Shown here one piece after another: positions 38,091-47,041 of a stretch of 64,000 nt of DNA. The notes under the pieces were generated by a model, which worked only from the letters and a program-made list of their open reading frames with translations, had not been told where the DNA came from and did no database searches. Both the position numbers and the translations under genes were made by a program. Origin of the DNA: an uncultured Pseudomonadales bacterium (GTDB lineage Bacteria; Pseudomonadota; Gammaproteobacteria; Pseudomonadales; Balneatricaceae); the NCBI GenBank assembly GCA_937773555.1, contig CALJVT010000007.1, positions 1-64,000 of the forward strand, given 5' to 3'. Within the stretch, counting starts at the first letter, position 1. Each line of letters starts with the position of its first letter.

Positions 38091-38666
38091 GTGCGCTATT
38101 CGCCATTCATTGCATCTGAAGCCAAAAAACGCAAACAGTCCGTTGCTGGTTCTTGGAGGATAGATGAAACCTACATCAAAGTGAAGGGCCAATGAACCTG
38201 CCTATATCTAGCCATCGATATCACCGTTGACTTCATGCTGTCCGAGCACTGGGATGAGGTCGCCGCTGCGGCCTTCTTTAAACAGGCTGCAGCTTATAAT
38301 GAGTTGCCTATCAAGGTAGTGATTGATAAAAGTGGCGCAAATAATGCAGGTTTGGAAAACATCAACATCTTGATTTTTCTAGCGGGCTTGCTCTGCTTTA
38401 TTGACATACTCAAAGTGAAGTATCTCAATAATATCGTGGAGCAAGACCATCGCTTTATTAAGAATAATAACTAAGCCGATGATGGGGTTTAAAGCGTTTC
38501 ACTCTGCCAGCGCAACGTTAGCTGGAATTGAAACGGCCCATATGGTCAGAAAAGGGCAATTCGCTAATAGCCAGTTACCAGCACATCAACAATTCATGGC
38601 GTTTGCAGTATAGCTATGTCCGATAACGGGCAACTTTAGGCTTTCACGCACATTTGCGACAGAACC
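38091..38666 (+). pseudogene. IS6-family transposase relic with right terminal repeat
   Basis: Reading frames carry the IS6/IS26-type core: SWRIDETYIKVKG (first catalytic Asp), VVIDKSGANNAGLEN (second Asp), YLNNIVEQDHRFIK (Glu) and MMGFKAFHSASATLAGIE. A TGA replaces the usual Trp after KVKGQ, and a frame change follows RFIK. The N-terminal quarter is replaced by the IS3 fragment. At 38652-38666 the inverted complement of GGTTCTGTCGCAAAT is the expected right end of an IS6 element. Confidence 0.8.
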
Positions 38667-38793
38667 TTTCTTTGACACGTTCTCCAAGGCTTTGGTTTAG
38701 TATGCTATCAGCTTACGCACGTTGATGGTTTGGCCCATGAATGCCACAGTGATGGCTCTTTGTCTAGGTCGCACCTACTTAAAACTATTTTAT
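38667..38793. other. Spacer between IS6 relic and oxidoreductase gene
   Basis: Nothing recognisable was found in these 127 bases beyond the IS6 right end. Confidence 0.3.
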
Positions 38794-40080
38794 CTAGATG
38801 TTCAAGCTGTCTATACATCGGTAATACATAACAGACGGGGCAAGGAACCACGGCTTGCCTGTATAGAGCGGGCGTGTCTGAAATTTAATTTCATTGAAAG
38901 AGGTTTGACCTTGTTCAAGCCCAAGGGCCTGTTGCCCAATTTTCATGCCAAGATACCCAGCCATGCCTACCCCTGATCCACAGTAGCCCATAGCATAGTA
39001 AAGACCATCATCAACGCCTATATGCATGAGTGTGTCGAAGGTGAATGCCACATAACCCATCCAGGAATGGCTAATTTTTGTATTTTCTAATTCTGGGAAA
39101 ATGTGACATAGCGAATTATGGAGCTTTGGTCCGCTCAGGCGTGGATTACTTTCCCCCAATGATACGCGTCCACCAAAAATAATGCGGCTCCTATCAGGGC
39201 TAGGCCTATAGTAATATACCACCTTGCGTGTATCGCTAACGATGCGATTTTTTGGCATTAACTGGTCCATAAGATTTTTTCCAACAGGCTCTGTCGCAAT
39301 CACATAGCTTCCAATTGGAATTACCCGACGTTGCAACCGTGGTGTTAAAGAACCCGTGTAGCCGTTTGTAGCGATAATGACTTTATCAGCGTGCACAATT
39401 CCTTTTGAAGTTTTCACGCTAAAGCCATTTTTATTCCTATCTATATTTTCAGCTGCGCAATTAGAAATAATGTTCGCACCCGCTTCAAGTGCCTTGCCCA
39501 GTATTCCTTTATGATAAGCCGCAGGGTCGACTGAGGCGTGTTTAGGAAAGATCGCACCACCAAAGTAGGCATTGGTGCCTAATTCAGAGTGCTGCTCTAG
39601 CCTTGGAATCATATAGGCGCCATTTTCAAGTCCAGGAACTTGATGCTCAGTTGCCTTCGCAAGTTTTTCGTACTGTGCGGAATTGTGTGCTGCATGGAAA
39701 CGCCCAACCACATCATAGCTGCAATCAAGGCCCTCGTCTCTGATGAAGTCCCCGGTGAATTGTAATGAATTTTTGCCTTCGGTATGGATGGCAAACGCCA
39801 TATCTTTGCCATATTTTTTTTCAAGTTCAAAAAAGCTAGGTTTTATACTTGTGCTGACCTGACCTCCGTTTCTTGTGCTGCAACCCCAGCCAGCTTGCTC
39901 GGCATCAATGACTAACGTTTTCCTTGACCCTCTGGCAGTCTGGATTGCAGCATGAAGACCTGTGTAACCTGCTCCTATGATAAGGACGTCAACTTTTTTA
40001 GGAAGTTCTGTGTCTTGCTCCGTTGGTGATGCGCTACGATCCCACCAATACGGCTGTTCTTTAAAATCATGTGTAAACAT
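38794..40080 (-). CDS. FAD-dependent amine oxidoreductase (DAO family, PuuB-like)
   Basis: This flavoprotein has 428 residues and a DAO/PuuB architecture. The Rossmann motif VLIIGAGYTGLHAAIQTA lies near 33-50, and DAEQAGWGCSTRNGGQVS and a late MGYCGSGVGMAGYLG follow. Relatives oxidise secondary or primary amines such as gamma-glutamylputrescine or N-methylated amino acids. It has no signal peptide. It lies 20 bases behind the GMC oxidoreductase gene and is probably co-transcribed with it. The gene ends just beyond the IS6 relic, so the cluster edge may have been cut there. Confidence 0.85.
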   Translation of the reverse strand: MFTHDFKEQPYWWDRSASPTEQDTELPKKVDVLIIGAGYTGLHAAIQTARGSRKTLVIDAEQAGWGCSTRNGGQVSTSIKPSFFELEKKYGKDMAFAIHTEGKNSLQFTGDFIRDEGLDCSYDVVGRFHAAHNSAQYEKLAKATEHQVPGLENGAYMIPRLEQHSELGTNAYFGGAIFPKHASVDPAAYHKGILGKALEAGANIISNCAAENIDRNKNGFSVKTSKGIVHADKVIIATNGYTGSLTPRLQRRVIPIGSYVIATEPVGKNLMDQLMPKNRIVSDTRKVVYYYRPSPDRSRIIFGGRVSLGESNPRLSGPKLHNSLCHIFPELENTKISHSWMGYVAFTFDTLMHIGVDDGLYYAMGYCGSGVGMAGYLGMKIGQQALGLEQGQTSFNEIKFQTRPLYTGKPWFLAPSVMYYRCIDSLNI

Positions 40081-40100
40081 AGGCTGTCTCTTTGGATATC

Positions 40101-41765
40101 TTATTTATGGTCTTGTAGAATCATATCCGACGCTTTTTCTGCGACCATGATTACTGAAGCATTTGTGTTACCAGATATTAGTGTTGGGAAAATTGAAGCA
40201 TCAACAATCCGCAAATTTTTCAATCCATAGGTTTGTAATCTCGAATTCACAACGTTTTCTTTCTCATGAATGCCCATGCGACAAGTGCCAACAGGATGGT
40301 AAACCGTTCCACTTCTGTTCTTTATATCTTCGATCAGGGCCTCATCACTTTGTGCTTCGGCCCCTGGCTCAATTTCTCTTTCAATGATGCTGGCTAAAGA
40401 TGGAGCGGCAGATAAATCACGGAGGAATTTTGACCCTTCCAGCATTTCTTTCATATCAAATTCATCGGAAAAATAATTAGGGCAAATAGTAGGAGATGTA
40501 AAAGGGTCTGAGTTTTTTAGTTCAATGTAACCCCTACTTTGTGGGCGTGTGGGCTGAGCACTCAAGAGAAAGCCTGGGAAAGGGTCTGGATTCATCAGTG
40601 GACGCTTGCCTGGGGGAGCTTTGGTGTAACTGACGGGTGAGAAAAAAATCTGCATATTTGGCCTAGTTACAGTGGAATTAGTTTTTACAAAACCACCCGC
40701 TTGATTCACACCAAGCGACAATGGTCCTTTACGGGTCAGAATATATTGCAGCCCATACCAGGCTTTGCCCCAAAAAGGACTTAGCTGTTGATTTAATGTG
40801 GGGACCTTTGAGCGATAAAGAAAATCAATGCACAGATGATCTTGCATGTTTTGACCCACAGCAGGGGCGTCATGAATAACTTCAATATTTTTTTCTTTTA
40901 AGTTCGCAACAATGCCGACACCAGAAAGATTTAATAGTTGAGGGGTATTGATCGAACCCGCTGATAAAATCACTTCTTTGCTGGCCAATACTTTTCTTGT
41001 TTGGCCTCTTCTGCTGTATTCAATGCCCACAGCCGCTTTGTTTTTAAATAGAATGCGTGTCGCTAGGGCATTTTTGATAATGGTTACATTGGATCTTTTT
41101 CTAGCAGGCCAAAGGTATGCGCGGGCGCTTGACATTCGTATGCCGCTTTTCAAAGTGTTTTGATAAAAGCCAACTCCATCCTGCTTCTCCCCATTAAAAT
41201 CAGAATTAAACTCTATTCCACATTCCTGAGCAGCCTTTATGAAATTTTGGCACAGCGGGTGAAGCTCTTTTGAAACATCACAAATATGCAGTGGACCATC
41301 GCCACCTCGCCAATCATTTGCCCCATTAGAGTTTTTTTCCGACTTTTTAAAATACTTGAGGACACTATTCCACCCCCAGCCATCATTGCCGAGTCTTTCC
41401 CATTCATTAAAATCTTCCTGATGTCCTCGAATATAAACCATGGCATTAATCGAACTAGACCCGCCGATCACTTTTCCTCTGGGCCAATAACTAGACCTAC
41501 CGTTTAACCCTTCAACTGGCTCAGTTTGATACATCCAGTTCAGATTTTTGTTATAAAAGGCTTTACCGTAACCAATCGGAATTTGTACCCACGGGGAAAG
41601 GTCTGAGCCACCCGCCTCAAGGATTAGGATATTATATTTTCCACTTTCAGATAATCGGTTGGCCAGCACACATCCTGCGGATCCTGCGCCAACAATTATG
41701 AAATCATAAGTATTCACTTTATAACCTTTTGACCCAGCTGCAGTTGCTAGTGACTTATTGAACAT
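40101..41765 (-). CDS. GMC-family oxidoreductase (choline dehydrogenase-like)
   Basis: This 554-residue FAD enzyme of the glucose-methanol-choline family has the dinucleotide motif [21 protein letters not shown] near residue 20. It also has PROSITE-like [21 protein letters not shown], and the active-site His and Asn regions [11 protein letters not shown] and [10 protein letters not shown]. It oxidises an alcohol, possibly an amino alcohol given its neighbours. The closest well-known relatives by motif are BetA-type choline dehydrogenases, but no BetB or BetI gene is present. Confidence 0.87.
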   Translation of the reverse strand: MFNKSLATAAGSKGYKVNTYDFIIVGAGSAGCVLANRLSESGKYNILILEAGGSDLSPWVQIPIGYGKAFYNKNLNWMYQTEPVEGLNGRSSYWPRGKVIGGSSSINAMVYIRGHQEDFNEWERLGNDGWGWNSVLKYFKKSEKNSNGANDWRGGDGPLHICDVSKELHPLCQNFIKAAQECGIEFNSDFNGEKQDGVGFYQNTLKSGIRMSSARAYLWPARKRSNVTIIKNALATRILFKNKAAVGIEYSRRGQTRKVLASKEVILSAGSINTPQLLNLSGVGIVANLKEKNIEVIHDAPAVGQNMQDHLCIDFLYRSKVPTLNQQLSPFWGKAWYGLQYILTRKGPLSLGVNQAGGFVKTNSTVTRPNMQIFFSPVSYTKAPPGKRPLMNPDPFPGFLLSAQPTRPQSRGYIELKNSDPFTSPTICPNYFSDEFDMKEMLEGSKFLRDLSAAPSLASIIEREIEPGAEAQSDEALIEDIKNRSGTVYHPVGTCRMGIHEKENVVNSRLQTYGLKNLRIVDASIFPTLISGNTNASVIMVAEKASDMILQDHK

Positions 41766-41840
41766 GAGTTGAAAGGTTAAATAAATAGTGGTTGTAAATA
41801 TATAACCATTATAATAATTTCACCAGACCAATATGATTGC

Positions 41841-43337
41841 TTACACTAACTCATTAAAGGTATCAGCCATGACTAAAATGCTCGATTTTATTTGGTCAGG
41901 GTTGACCGCACCAAAGCCAAGCGTAAACCCTTGCTTTTCAATTTTTTTAAGGCAGTATCTGCTCAATGGCAATGCTGAAACCCCTTTTTTATTGAGGGCT
42001 AACGATAGGCCCACCTCATTAGTATCTTTTTTTAAAAAACCCACTGTATGTAGGCCACTTTGTGTCGGTTGAATGTCTAAATGCTCTGATAAATAGAGCT
42101 CAGATAAGTCCCTCAATGCATGATAACGCTCAGCATAAATATTTCTCATTCTGCGGATGTGGGTGGCAAAATAGCCTTCGTCCATAAAGTCAGAGATGAC
42201 AGACTGAGAATGGGTTGGAACTCCAGATTGAAAAGAATTAAAGATTTGTTCAAACGGGTCTACCAAGCCTAGGGGGGAAATGATGAAGCCAATACGTAAA
42301 GATGGGAAAAGGCTTTTAGAAAAAGTTCCTACGTAAATAACTCGATCATTTGTGTCAACACTTTTTAAAGTTGGGACAGGCTGCCCTTCAAAGTGAAACT
42401 CACTGTCGTAATCATCCTCGATGATCCATGCATCGGCATCTTCGGCCGCTACAAGAAGGGCAAAACGACGTTTTAAACTCATTACTACGCTTAACGGTTG
42501 TTGGTGAGAAGGGGTTACAAAGGCCAGCTTAAAATTAGGGGCTTGTTTTAAACCTTCGCTAACGATAATTCCATCTTTGTCAACATTGATGGGAATGAGT
42601 GTTGCACCATTTGCAATTAAGCTGTTTCTAGCACCAATAGCACTGGGGTTTTCTATCCAAACTTTATCGTTGCTATTGAGCAGCATGTTACTGATTAGTT
42701 GAAAAGCGTGTTGAGCCCCCCCAGTGATGAATATTTGTTGAGGGTCGCATAATATCCCTCGGCTTGCATTTATGTGTGATGCGATTGCACTGCGAAGCCT
42801 CTGTAAGCCACAGGGTTGGCCATATCCCATGATATTAGAGCGTTCTCCACGCAAATTTTTGCTGGACAACCTCAGCCATTGGGACATTGGGAATTCATCA
42901 AGCGCTGGCAAGCCTGTTATAAAGCAATGAGGCTCTTTTGGAAGGTGGTCACGTGCAATTAAGCCTGGCAATGCTTTTTCTATTCCATTAGAAAGTTTTA
43001 CAGGATGTTCTTTATTATTATCATCACCAAGCTGCAAGTGCGTGTTCTGAAGAAATGGACGATCTTCTTGCATAACATCGCTGACAAACGTTCCAGCGCC
43101 AGAACGGGCTTCAAGCAATCCTTCGGATATCAGTCTTTCTAAGGCATCGATGACTGTTGTTCTTGAGACTCTGAGCTCAATTGCTAAAGTTCTACTTGCA
43201 GGTAATCGCTCACCAGCTTTAAGACCTTCGCTCAAGATAATATCGCGTATGCCCATGAATACTTGAGTGCTGATCTTTTTTTTTGAAGCTCTATTAATTG
43301 AGATAGATGATAGTAAAGCGCCACCGGAATGCTTCAT
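41841..43337 (-). CDS. MocR-type regulator (GntR HTH fused to aminotransferase-like domain)
   Basis: This 498-residue transcription factor has an N-terminal GntR winged helix (PASRTLAIELRVSRTTVIDALERLISEGLLEARSG, about 45-79) joined to a fold-type I aminotransferase domain. The PLP lysine is in VGTFSKSLFPSLRIG. MocR proteins sense amino compounds or PLP and bind spaced direct repeats. It is divergent from the enolase-family gene and sits upstream of the GMC/FAD pair, suggesting it governs the surrounding amine-type catabolic genes. Confidence 0.88.
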   Translation of the reverse strand: MKHSGGALLSSISINRASKKKISTQVFMGIRDIILSEGLKAGERLPASRTLAIELRVSRTTVIDALERLISEGLLEARSGAGTFVSDVMQEDRPFLQNTHLQLGDDNNKEHPVKLSNGIEKALPGLIARDHLPKEPHCFITGLPALDEFPMSQWLRLSSKNLRGERSNIMGYGQPCGLQRLRSAIASHINASRGILCDPQQIFITGGAQHAFQLISNMLLNSNDKVWIENPSAIGARNSLIANGATLIPINVDKDGIIVSEGLKQAPNFKLAFVTPSHQQPLSVVMSLKRRFALLVAAEDADAWIIEDDYDSEFHFEGQPVPTLKSVDTNDRVIYVGTFSKSLFPSLRIGFIISPLGLVDPFEQIFNSFQSGVPTHSQSVISDFMDEGYFATHIRRMRNIYAERYHALRDLSELYLSEHLDIQPTQSGLHTVGFLKKDTNEVGLSLALNKKGVSALPLSRYCLKKIEKQGFTLGFGAVNPDQIKSSILVMADTFNELV

Positions 43338-43362
43338 TGCTTTGTAGCTATATTTTTAAAAA

Positions 43363-43395
43363 ATTGGTACTAAGTATTTTACATAATGGACCTTT
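43363..43395 (+). promoter_or_regulatory. Candidate MocR operator, site 1
   Basis: ATTGGTA, then 15 bases, then AATGGACCTTT lie between the divergent MocR and enolase-family genes. The same two blocks with the same spacing recur at 46896-46928. The halves resemble a direct repeat TTGGTA/TGGACC 22 bases apart, two helical turns, as is usual for MocR regulators. Confidence 0.6.
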
Positions 43396-43456
43396 GTGTC
43401 AATCCAATTCTTGTTATCATTTCTTAATTATTCAGAACGTATCTATGGATAGCTTC

Positions 43457-44560
43457 ATGAAAATTAAAAAAATCGAAACCTTTACAGACGAATACGTCTG
43501 TTTTGTTTGTGTAACCGCAGAAGACGGTTTACAAGGTTGGGGGCAGGTTGCGCCTTATTTTGCTGATATAACAGCACAGGTCCTGCACCGACAAGTAGCA
43601 CCTTATGCCTTAAACCAAGATTCTTTAGATATTGATTATCTGGTTGATATTATTCCTGAAAAAGAACACAAGTTTCCAGGTTCATATCTAAAGCGTGCGA
43701 TAGGTGGATTAGATACAGCTTTATGGGACTTAAGAGGTAAGCGAGAGGATAAAAGTGTTTGTGAACTTTTGGGTGGGACGCCGGGGGTTATTCGTGCATA
43801 TGCGTCTTCGATGAAACGTGACATCACTCCGCAAGATGAAACTGCAAGGTTTATTCGGTTACGAGAAGAGCATGGATTTGATGCGTTTAAATTTAGAATT
43901 GGAGCTGAGTGTGGCCGCAATCAAGATGAATGGCCTGGTCGTACTGAGGAAATTATCCCTACTATAGCCCGTGCCTTAGGCAGTGACGTTTCTTTATTAG
44001 TTGACGCTAACTCCTGTTATTCTCCTGACCGAGCTATAGAAGTCGGGCATATTCTAGAGGATCATGGAATTTCTCACTTCGAGGAGCCTTGCCCCTATTG
44101 GGAGTTTGATCAAACGCGCCAAGTTAAGAATGCACTTTCCATTGATGTAACCGGCGGTGAGCAGGATTGTGAAATGGCGAATTGGCATCAAATGATAGAC
44201 CAGCGTGTTGTTGATATCATCCAGCCAGATGTGTGCTACCTTGGTGGAATAACACGCACGATGCGTGTTGCAAAAATGGCTGAAGAGGCGGGTATCCTTG
44301 TTACACCTCATTGTGCCAATTTAACCTTGGTAACGTTATTTACCATGCACTTACTGCGTGCGATCCCTAATGCAGGTAAGTACCTTGAGTTTTCAATTGA
44401 AGGACACGACTATTATCCATGGCAATATGATCTGTTCTCTAATTCTCTTTTTGATATTAAAGATGGAAATGCGACAGTGACGGACGCTCCAGGCTGGGGC
44501 GCCGTAATTAATCCCGCTTGGCTAGCAAAATCTAAATATCAGATTAGCGAGGTTAAGTAA
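43457..44560 (+). CDS. Enolase-superfamily enzyme (mandelate racemase/muconate lactonizing family)
   Basis: This is a TIM-barrel acid/base enzyme of about 367 residues. The KxR motif is in FKFRIG. Metal ligands are in LLVDANS, FEEPCP and TGGEQDC, and a catalytic His is in TPHCAN, the pattern of the mandelate racemase subgroup. Such enzymes abstract an alpha proton from carboxylates and act as racemases, epimerases or acid-sugar dehydratases. The start is the ATG at 43457 or 43445; the longer open frame covers the operator and is rejected. The substrate is unknown. Confidence 0.87.
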   Translation: MKIKKIETFTDEYVCFVCVTAEDGLQGWGQVAPYFADITAQVLHRQVAPYALNQDSLDIDYLVDIIPEKEHKFPGSYLKRAIGGLDTALWDLRGKREDKSVCELLGGTPGVIRAYASSMKRDITPQDETARFIRLREEHGFDAFKFRIGAECGRNQDEWPGRTEEIIPTIARALGSDVSLLVDANSCYSPDRAIEVGHILEDHGISHFEEPCPYWEFDQTRQVKNALSIDVTGGEQDCEMANWHQMIDQRVVDIIQPDVCYLGGITRTMRVAKMAEEAGILVTPHCANLTLVTLFTMHLLRAIPNAGKYLEFSIEGHDYYPWQYDLFSNSLFDIKDGNATVTDAPGWGAVINPAWLAKSKYQISEVK

Positions 44561-44723
44561 TGTTAAAAACATTTTCGAGACTGCTATTAAAAGCTGGACA
44601 GACAATTTGAATGCATAGGTGCAAATAAATCTGTCATAGATTTAAACATACCTCTAGCAATGGTTAATAGTCCGCGTATCATGCCAAGCCTCTAACTAGA
44701 ACAATTACACTTAGGAAACCCTC

Positions 44724-45704
44724 ATGCAAGCAATTCTAATTAACAAAGATGACAGTGGTTACAGTGCTCAAATGAGCCAAATTGAGGAGCAGCAATTACC
44801 TGAGGGTGACGTGTTAATTCAAGTGGATTATTCCACCCTTAACTACAAAGACAGCCTTGCCATAACGGGTGCATCCCCTGTAGTTCGAAATTTTCCAATG
44901 GTGCCCGGTATTGATTTTGCAGGCACCGTAGAACACAGTGATCATGCTGACTTTAAGGCAGGTGATCAAGTGGTGCTTAATGGCTTTGGTGTGGGTGAAG
45001 GCCATTGGGGTGGTTTGGCGCAAAAGGCCCGTGTAAAAGGGGATTGGTTGGTGCCTTTACCCTCAGCCTTTACACCCAAACAAGCCATGACCATTGGCAC
45101 TGCAGGTTACACCGCGATGTTGTGTGTCATGGCCCTAGAACAACAGGGCGTGAATCCGGACCAAGGTGAGATTTTGGTCACAGGCGCTGTGGGTGGCGTA
45201 GGTAGTGTGGCTGTTAGTCTGCTGGCTAAATTGGGTTATACGGTTGTGGCCTCCAGTGGCCGACCTGAAGAAAAAGACTATTTGTTAAGTTTAGGTGCCA
45301 CCCAAGTAATGGATCGTAATGAACTGAGTGAAAAAGGTAGGCCTTTGGCTAAGGAACGCTGGGCTGGTGCTGTCGATGTTGCTGGTAGCCATACCTTAGC
45401 TAATATTTGTGCGTCTATGAAATATGGTGGCACTGTTGCAGCCTGTGGTTTGGCCCACGGGTATGATCTACCCGCCACAGTAATGCCATTTATCTTACGT
45501 GGCATCACCTTAGCGGGTATTGACAGTGTCTACCGTCCTAAGGCGGATCGTATTGCGGCCTGGAATCGCTTAGCAGAAGATCTAGATCTTACTCACTTAG
45601 ATGCTATTATGACCGAAATAACTCTAAGCCAAGCCCTAGAGACCGCCCAAGAGCAAATGCAGGGTCTCACTCGTGGCCGCTTTGTGGTGAACGTTAACGC
45701 TTAG
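44724..45704 (+). CDS. acuI: Acryloyl-CoA reductase AcuI (YhdH family)
   Basis: This zinc-free medium-chain reductase of the YhdH/AcuI family has 326 residues. It carries [13 protein letters not shown] near the N-terminus, the nucleotide motif [22 protein letters not shown], and [26 protein letters not shown]. AcuI proteins reduce acryloyl-CoA to propionyl-CoA with NADPH and detoxify acrylate formed from DMSP. The AcuR-like regulator next door strengthens the call. GC content and codon use look higher than in the surrounding MocR cluster, so the pair may be a separate acquisition. Confidence 0.8.
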   Translation: MQAILINKDDSGYSAQMSQIEEQQLPEGDVLIQVDYSTLNYKDSLAITGASPVVRNFPMVPGIDFAGTVEHSDHADFKAGDQVVLNGFGVGEGHWGGLAQKARVKGDWLVPLPSAFTPKQAMTIGTAGYTAMLCVMALEQQGVNPDQGEILVTGAVGGVGSVAVSLLAKLGYTVVASSGRPEEKDYLLSLGATQVMDRNELSEKGRPLAKERWAGAVDVAGSHTLANICASMKYGGTVAACGLAHGYDLPATVMPFILRGITLAGIDSVYRPKADRIAAWNRLAEDLDLTHLDAIMTEITLSQALETAQEQMQGLTRGRFVVNVNA

Positions 45705-45840
45705 CACTTTTTTTACTATGCCTACTTTTTAAGTGCCACTGTGACGCGAGGATACCTGCGGCGGGTGGTAATGGCACCATGCCACCCCTTGCATAAAATT
45801 TAGGCTTGCTTTCTAATGAACTGGGCTAGGCTTGTAATAT

Positions 45841-45854
45841 TAGACGGTCGTCTA
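45841..45854 (+). promoter_or_regulatory. TetR-type operator ahead of the AcuR-like gene
   Basis: TAGACG-GT-CGTCTA is a perfect inverted repeat 13 bases before the ATG at 45867. It resembles the TAGACC/GGTCTA boxes of NemR-type TetR proteins and overlaps the likely promoter, so it is probably the autoregulatory operator. The 45816 frame would code through it, which argues for the later start. Confidence 0.65.
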
Positions 45855-45866
45855 TATAATAAATTT

Positions 45867-46502
45867 ATGAATAAAATTGAAAATATGAAACAGTCACGAG
45901 GGCGACCCAGTAAAAGTGCCCAACAGACTGATGAAAATCGTCAGCGCCTAATCACGGTTGGTGTTGCTTTGTTAACCAAAAAAGGTTTTGGCGCGACAGG
46001 TTTGGATGAAGTTACTGCAAAAGCAGATCTGCCAAAGGGATCGTTTTATGCATATTTTGACAGTAAAGAAGCATTTGGTCTGACACTAATTGATGCCTAT
46101 GCTAAATTTTTTAATAAGATGCTGGATCAGGCGTTCCTGAATGAGGCTCACACTCCCCTTGAGCGGCTAAATAATTTTACTTTGGAAGCGCGCAACAATA
46201 TGGCTAAGTATGATTTTAATCGAGGCTGTCTGGTGGGTAATCTAGGTATTGAAATATATGCCTTACCGGGAGTTTTTCGACAGCGCCTAGTAGATGCCTT
46301 CTCTGACTGGCAGGGTAAAACTGAAACCTGTTTGTTAGCAGCTCAGGCACTTGGAGAAATATCTCCAAACATTAATTGTGCAGCTAAAGCAGAATCATTC
46401 TGGATTGGCTGGGAAGGCGCCATCTTGCGAGCCAAGCTCGAACGACGTGCTGCTCCTATTGATATGTTTAAAACAGATTTTTTAGAAAATCTAATTAGGT
46501 AG
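45867..46502 (+). CDS. TetR-family regulator, AcuR/NemR-like
   Basis: This 211-residue repressor has an N-terminal TetR helix-turn-helix (GATGLDEVTAKADLPKGSFYAYFDSKEAF). Its ligand domain contains FNRGCLVGNLGIE, a signature of the AcuR/NemR group that senses reactive electrophiles such as acrylate. It follows acuI on the same strand after 162 bases. In Rhodobacter sphaeroides AcuR controls acuI. A start at 45816 is rejected because it would read through the operator. Confidence 0.82.
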   Translation: MNKIENMKQSRGRPSKSAQQTDENRQRLITVGVALLTKKGFGATGLDEVTAKADLPKGSFYAYFDSKEAFGLTLIDAYAKFFNKMLDQAFLNEAHTPLERLNNFTLEARNNMAKYDFNRGCLVGNLGIEIYALPGVFRQRLVDAFSDWQGKTETCLLAAQALGEISPNINCAAKAESFWIGWEGAILRAKLERRAAPIDMFKTDFLENLIR

Positions 46503-46521
46503 TCATGGGTTTTTTTGTTAT

Positions 46522-46606
46522 TTAATAGTCAGTTGTCTAATAAATATATAAGTATTAATAAAATGATTTGATATGGCCTAATATTTATTAGTCAATTGGC
46601 TAATAA
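46522..46606 (+). promoter_or_regulatory. Twin palindromes between the TetR gene and the mmsA fragment
   Basis: At 46585-46606 TTATTAG and CTAATAA flank T-CAATTG-G, a near-perfect palindrome. At 46522-46543 a close copy reads TTAATAGTCAGTTG followed by TCTAATAA. Centres are 63 bases apart, about six turns. They differ from the 45841 operator, so a different regulator is likely. They precede the ribosome-binding site of the truncated mmsA. Confidence 0.6.
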
Positions 46607-46633
46607 ATATTAGAATTTTTAAGGAATAATAAT

Positions 46634-46882
46634 ATGGTGGGTGTAAACAAGGCTGCAGATCAAAAAGCCATTAAAGTGATTGGCAACTATTTAGCAGGCC
46701 AGCACTGTAAAGCTTCTGGCTCAGCCGGGCATGAGGTTTTTAACCCAGCCTCTGGAGAGGTGTGTGCCCATGTTCTCTTCATCGCGGCACTGGAATGGGC
46801 AGTGTGGATACTCCCAATAAAAGGACTCTTTAAAGTCAATAGGTGGTTAAAAACTTCATTATATAAAATAAACAGAGCATGA
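46634..46882 (+). pseudogene. Truncated methylmalonate-semialdehyde dehydrogenase (mmsA) N-terminus
   Basis: The frame opens with a good ribosome-binding site (AAGGA) and reads IKVIGNYLAGQHCKASGS, then HEVFNPASGEVCAHV, the N-terminus of CoA-acylating MmsA/IolA aldehyde dehydrogenases. After about 47 residues the homology ends, and roughly 30 unrelated residues precede the stop. The NAD domain and catalytic Cys are missing. Control sequences upstream are intact, so the gene was probably cut by a deletion that also brought the PotD operon close. Confidence 0.7.
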
Positions 46883-46895
46883 GAATAGCTTTAAA

Positions 46896-46928
46896 ATTGG
46901 TATGGTCAAAGAGTCAAAATGGACCTTT
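46896..46928 (+). promoter_or_regulatory. Candidate MocR operator, site 2
   Basis: ATTGGTA-N15-AATGGACCTTT is identical in both blocks and in spacing to 43363-43395, while the bases between are different. It lies 113 bases before the importer operon. This ties the importer, ligase and cupin genes to the MocR regulator. Confidence 0.6.
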
Positions 46929-47041
46929 ATTACAGACTAGTTTTAAAGCAGGATGAAAAAAGTGAAAATAATCAAGTAAGCGTAATACTTGTTATCTAAC
47001 GGCAGGTGCATTTTTAAAAAACAACAAAAGGGATCAAAAAT

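Noticed and set aside
40101-41765. Choline dehydrogenase BetA of a betaine operon
   Set aside because: No betB, betI or choline transporter is adjacent; GMC motifs alone do not set the substrate.
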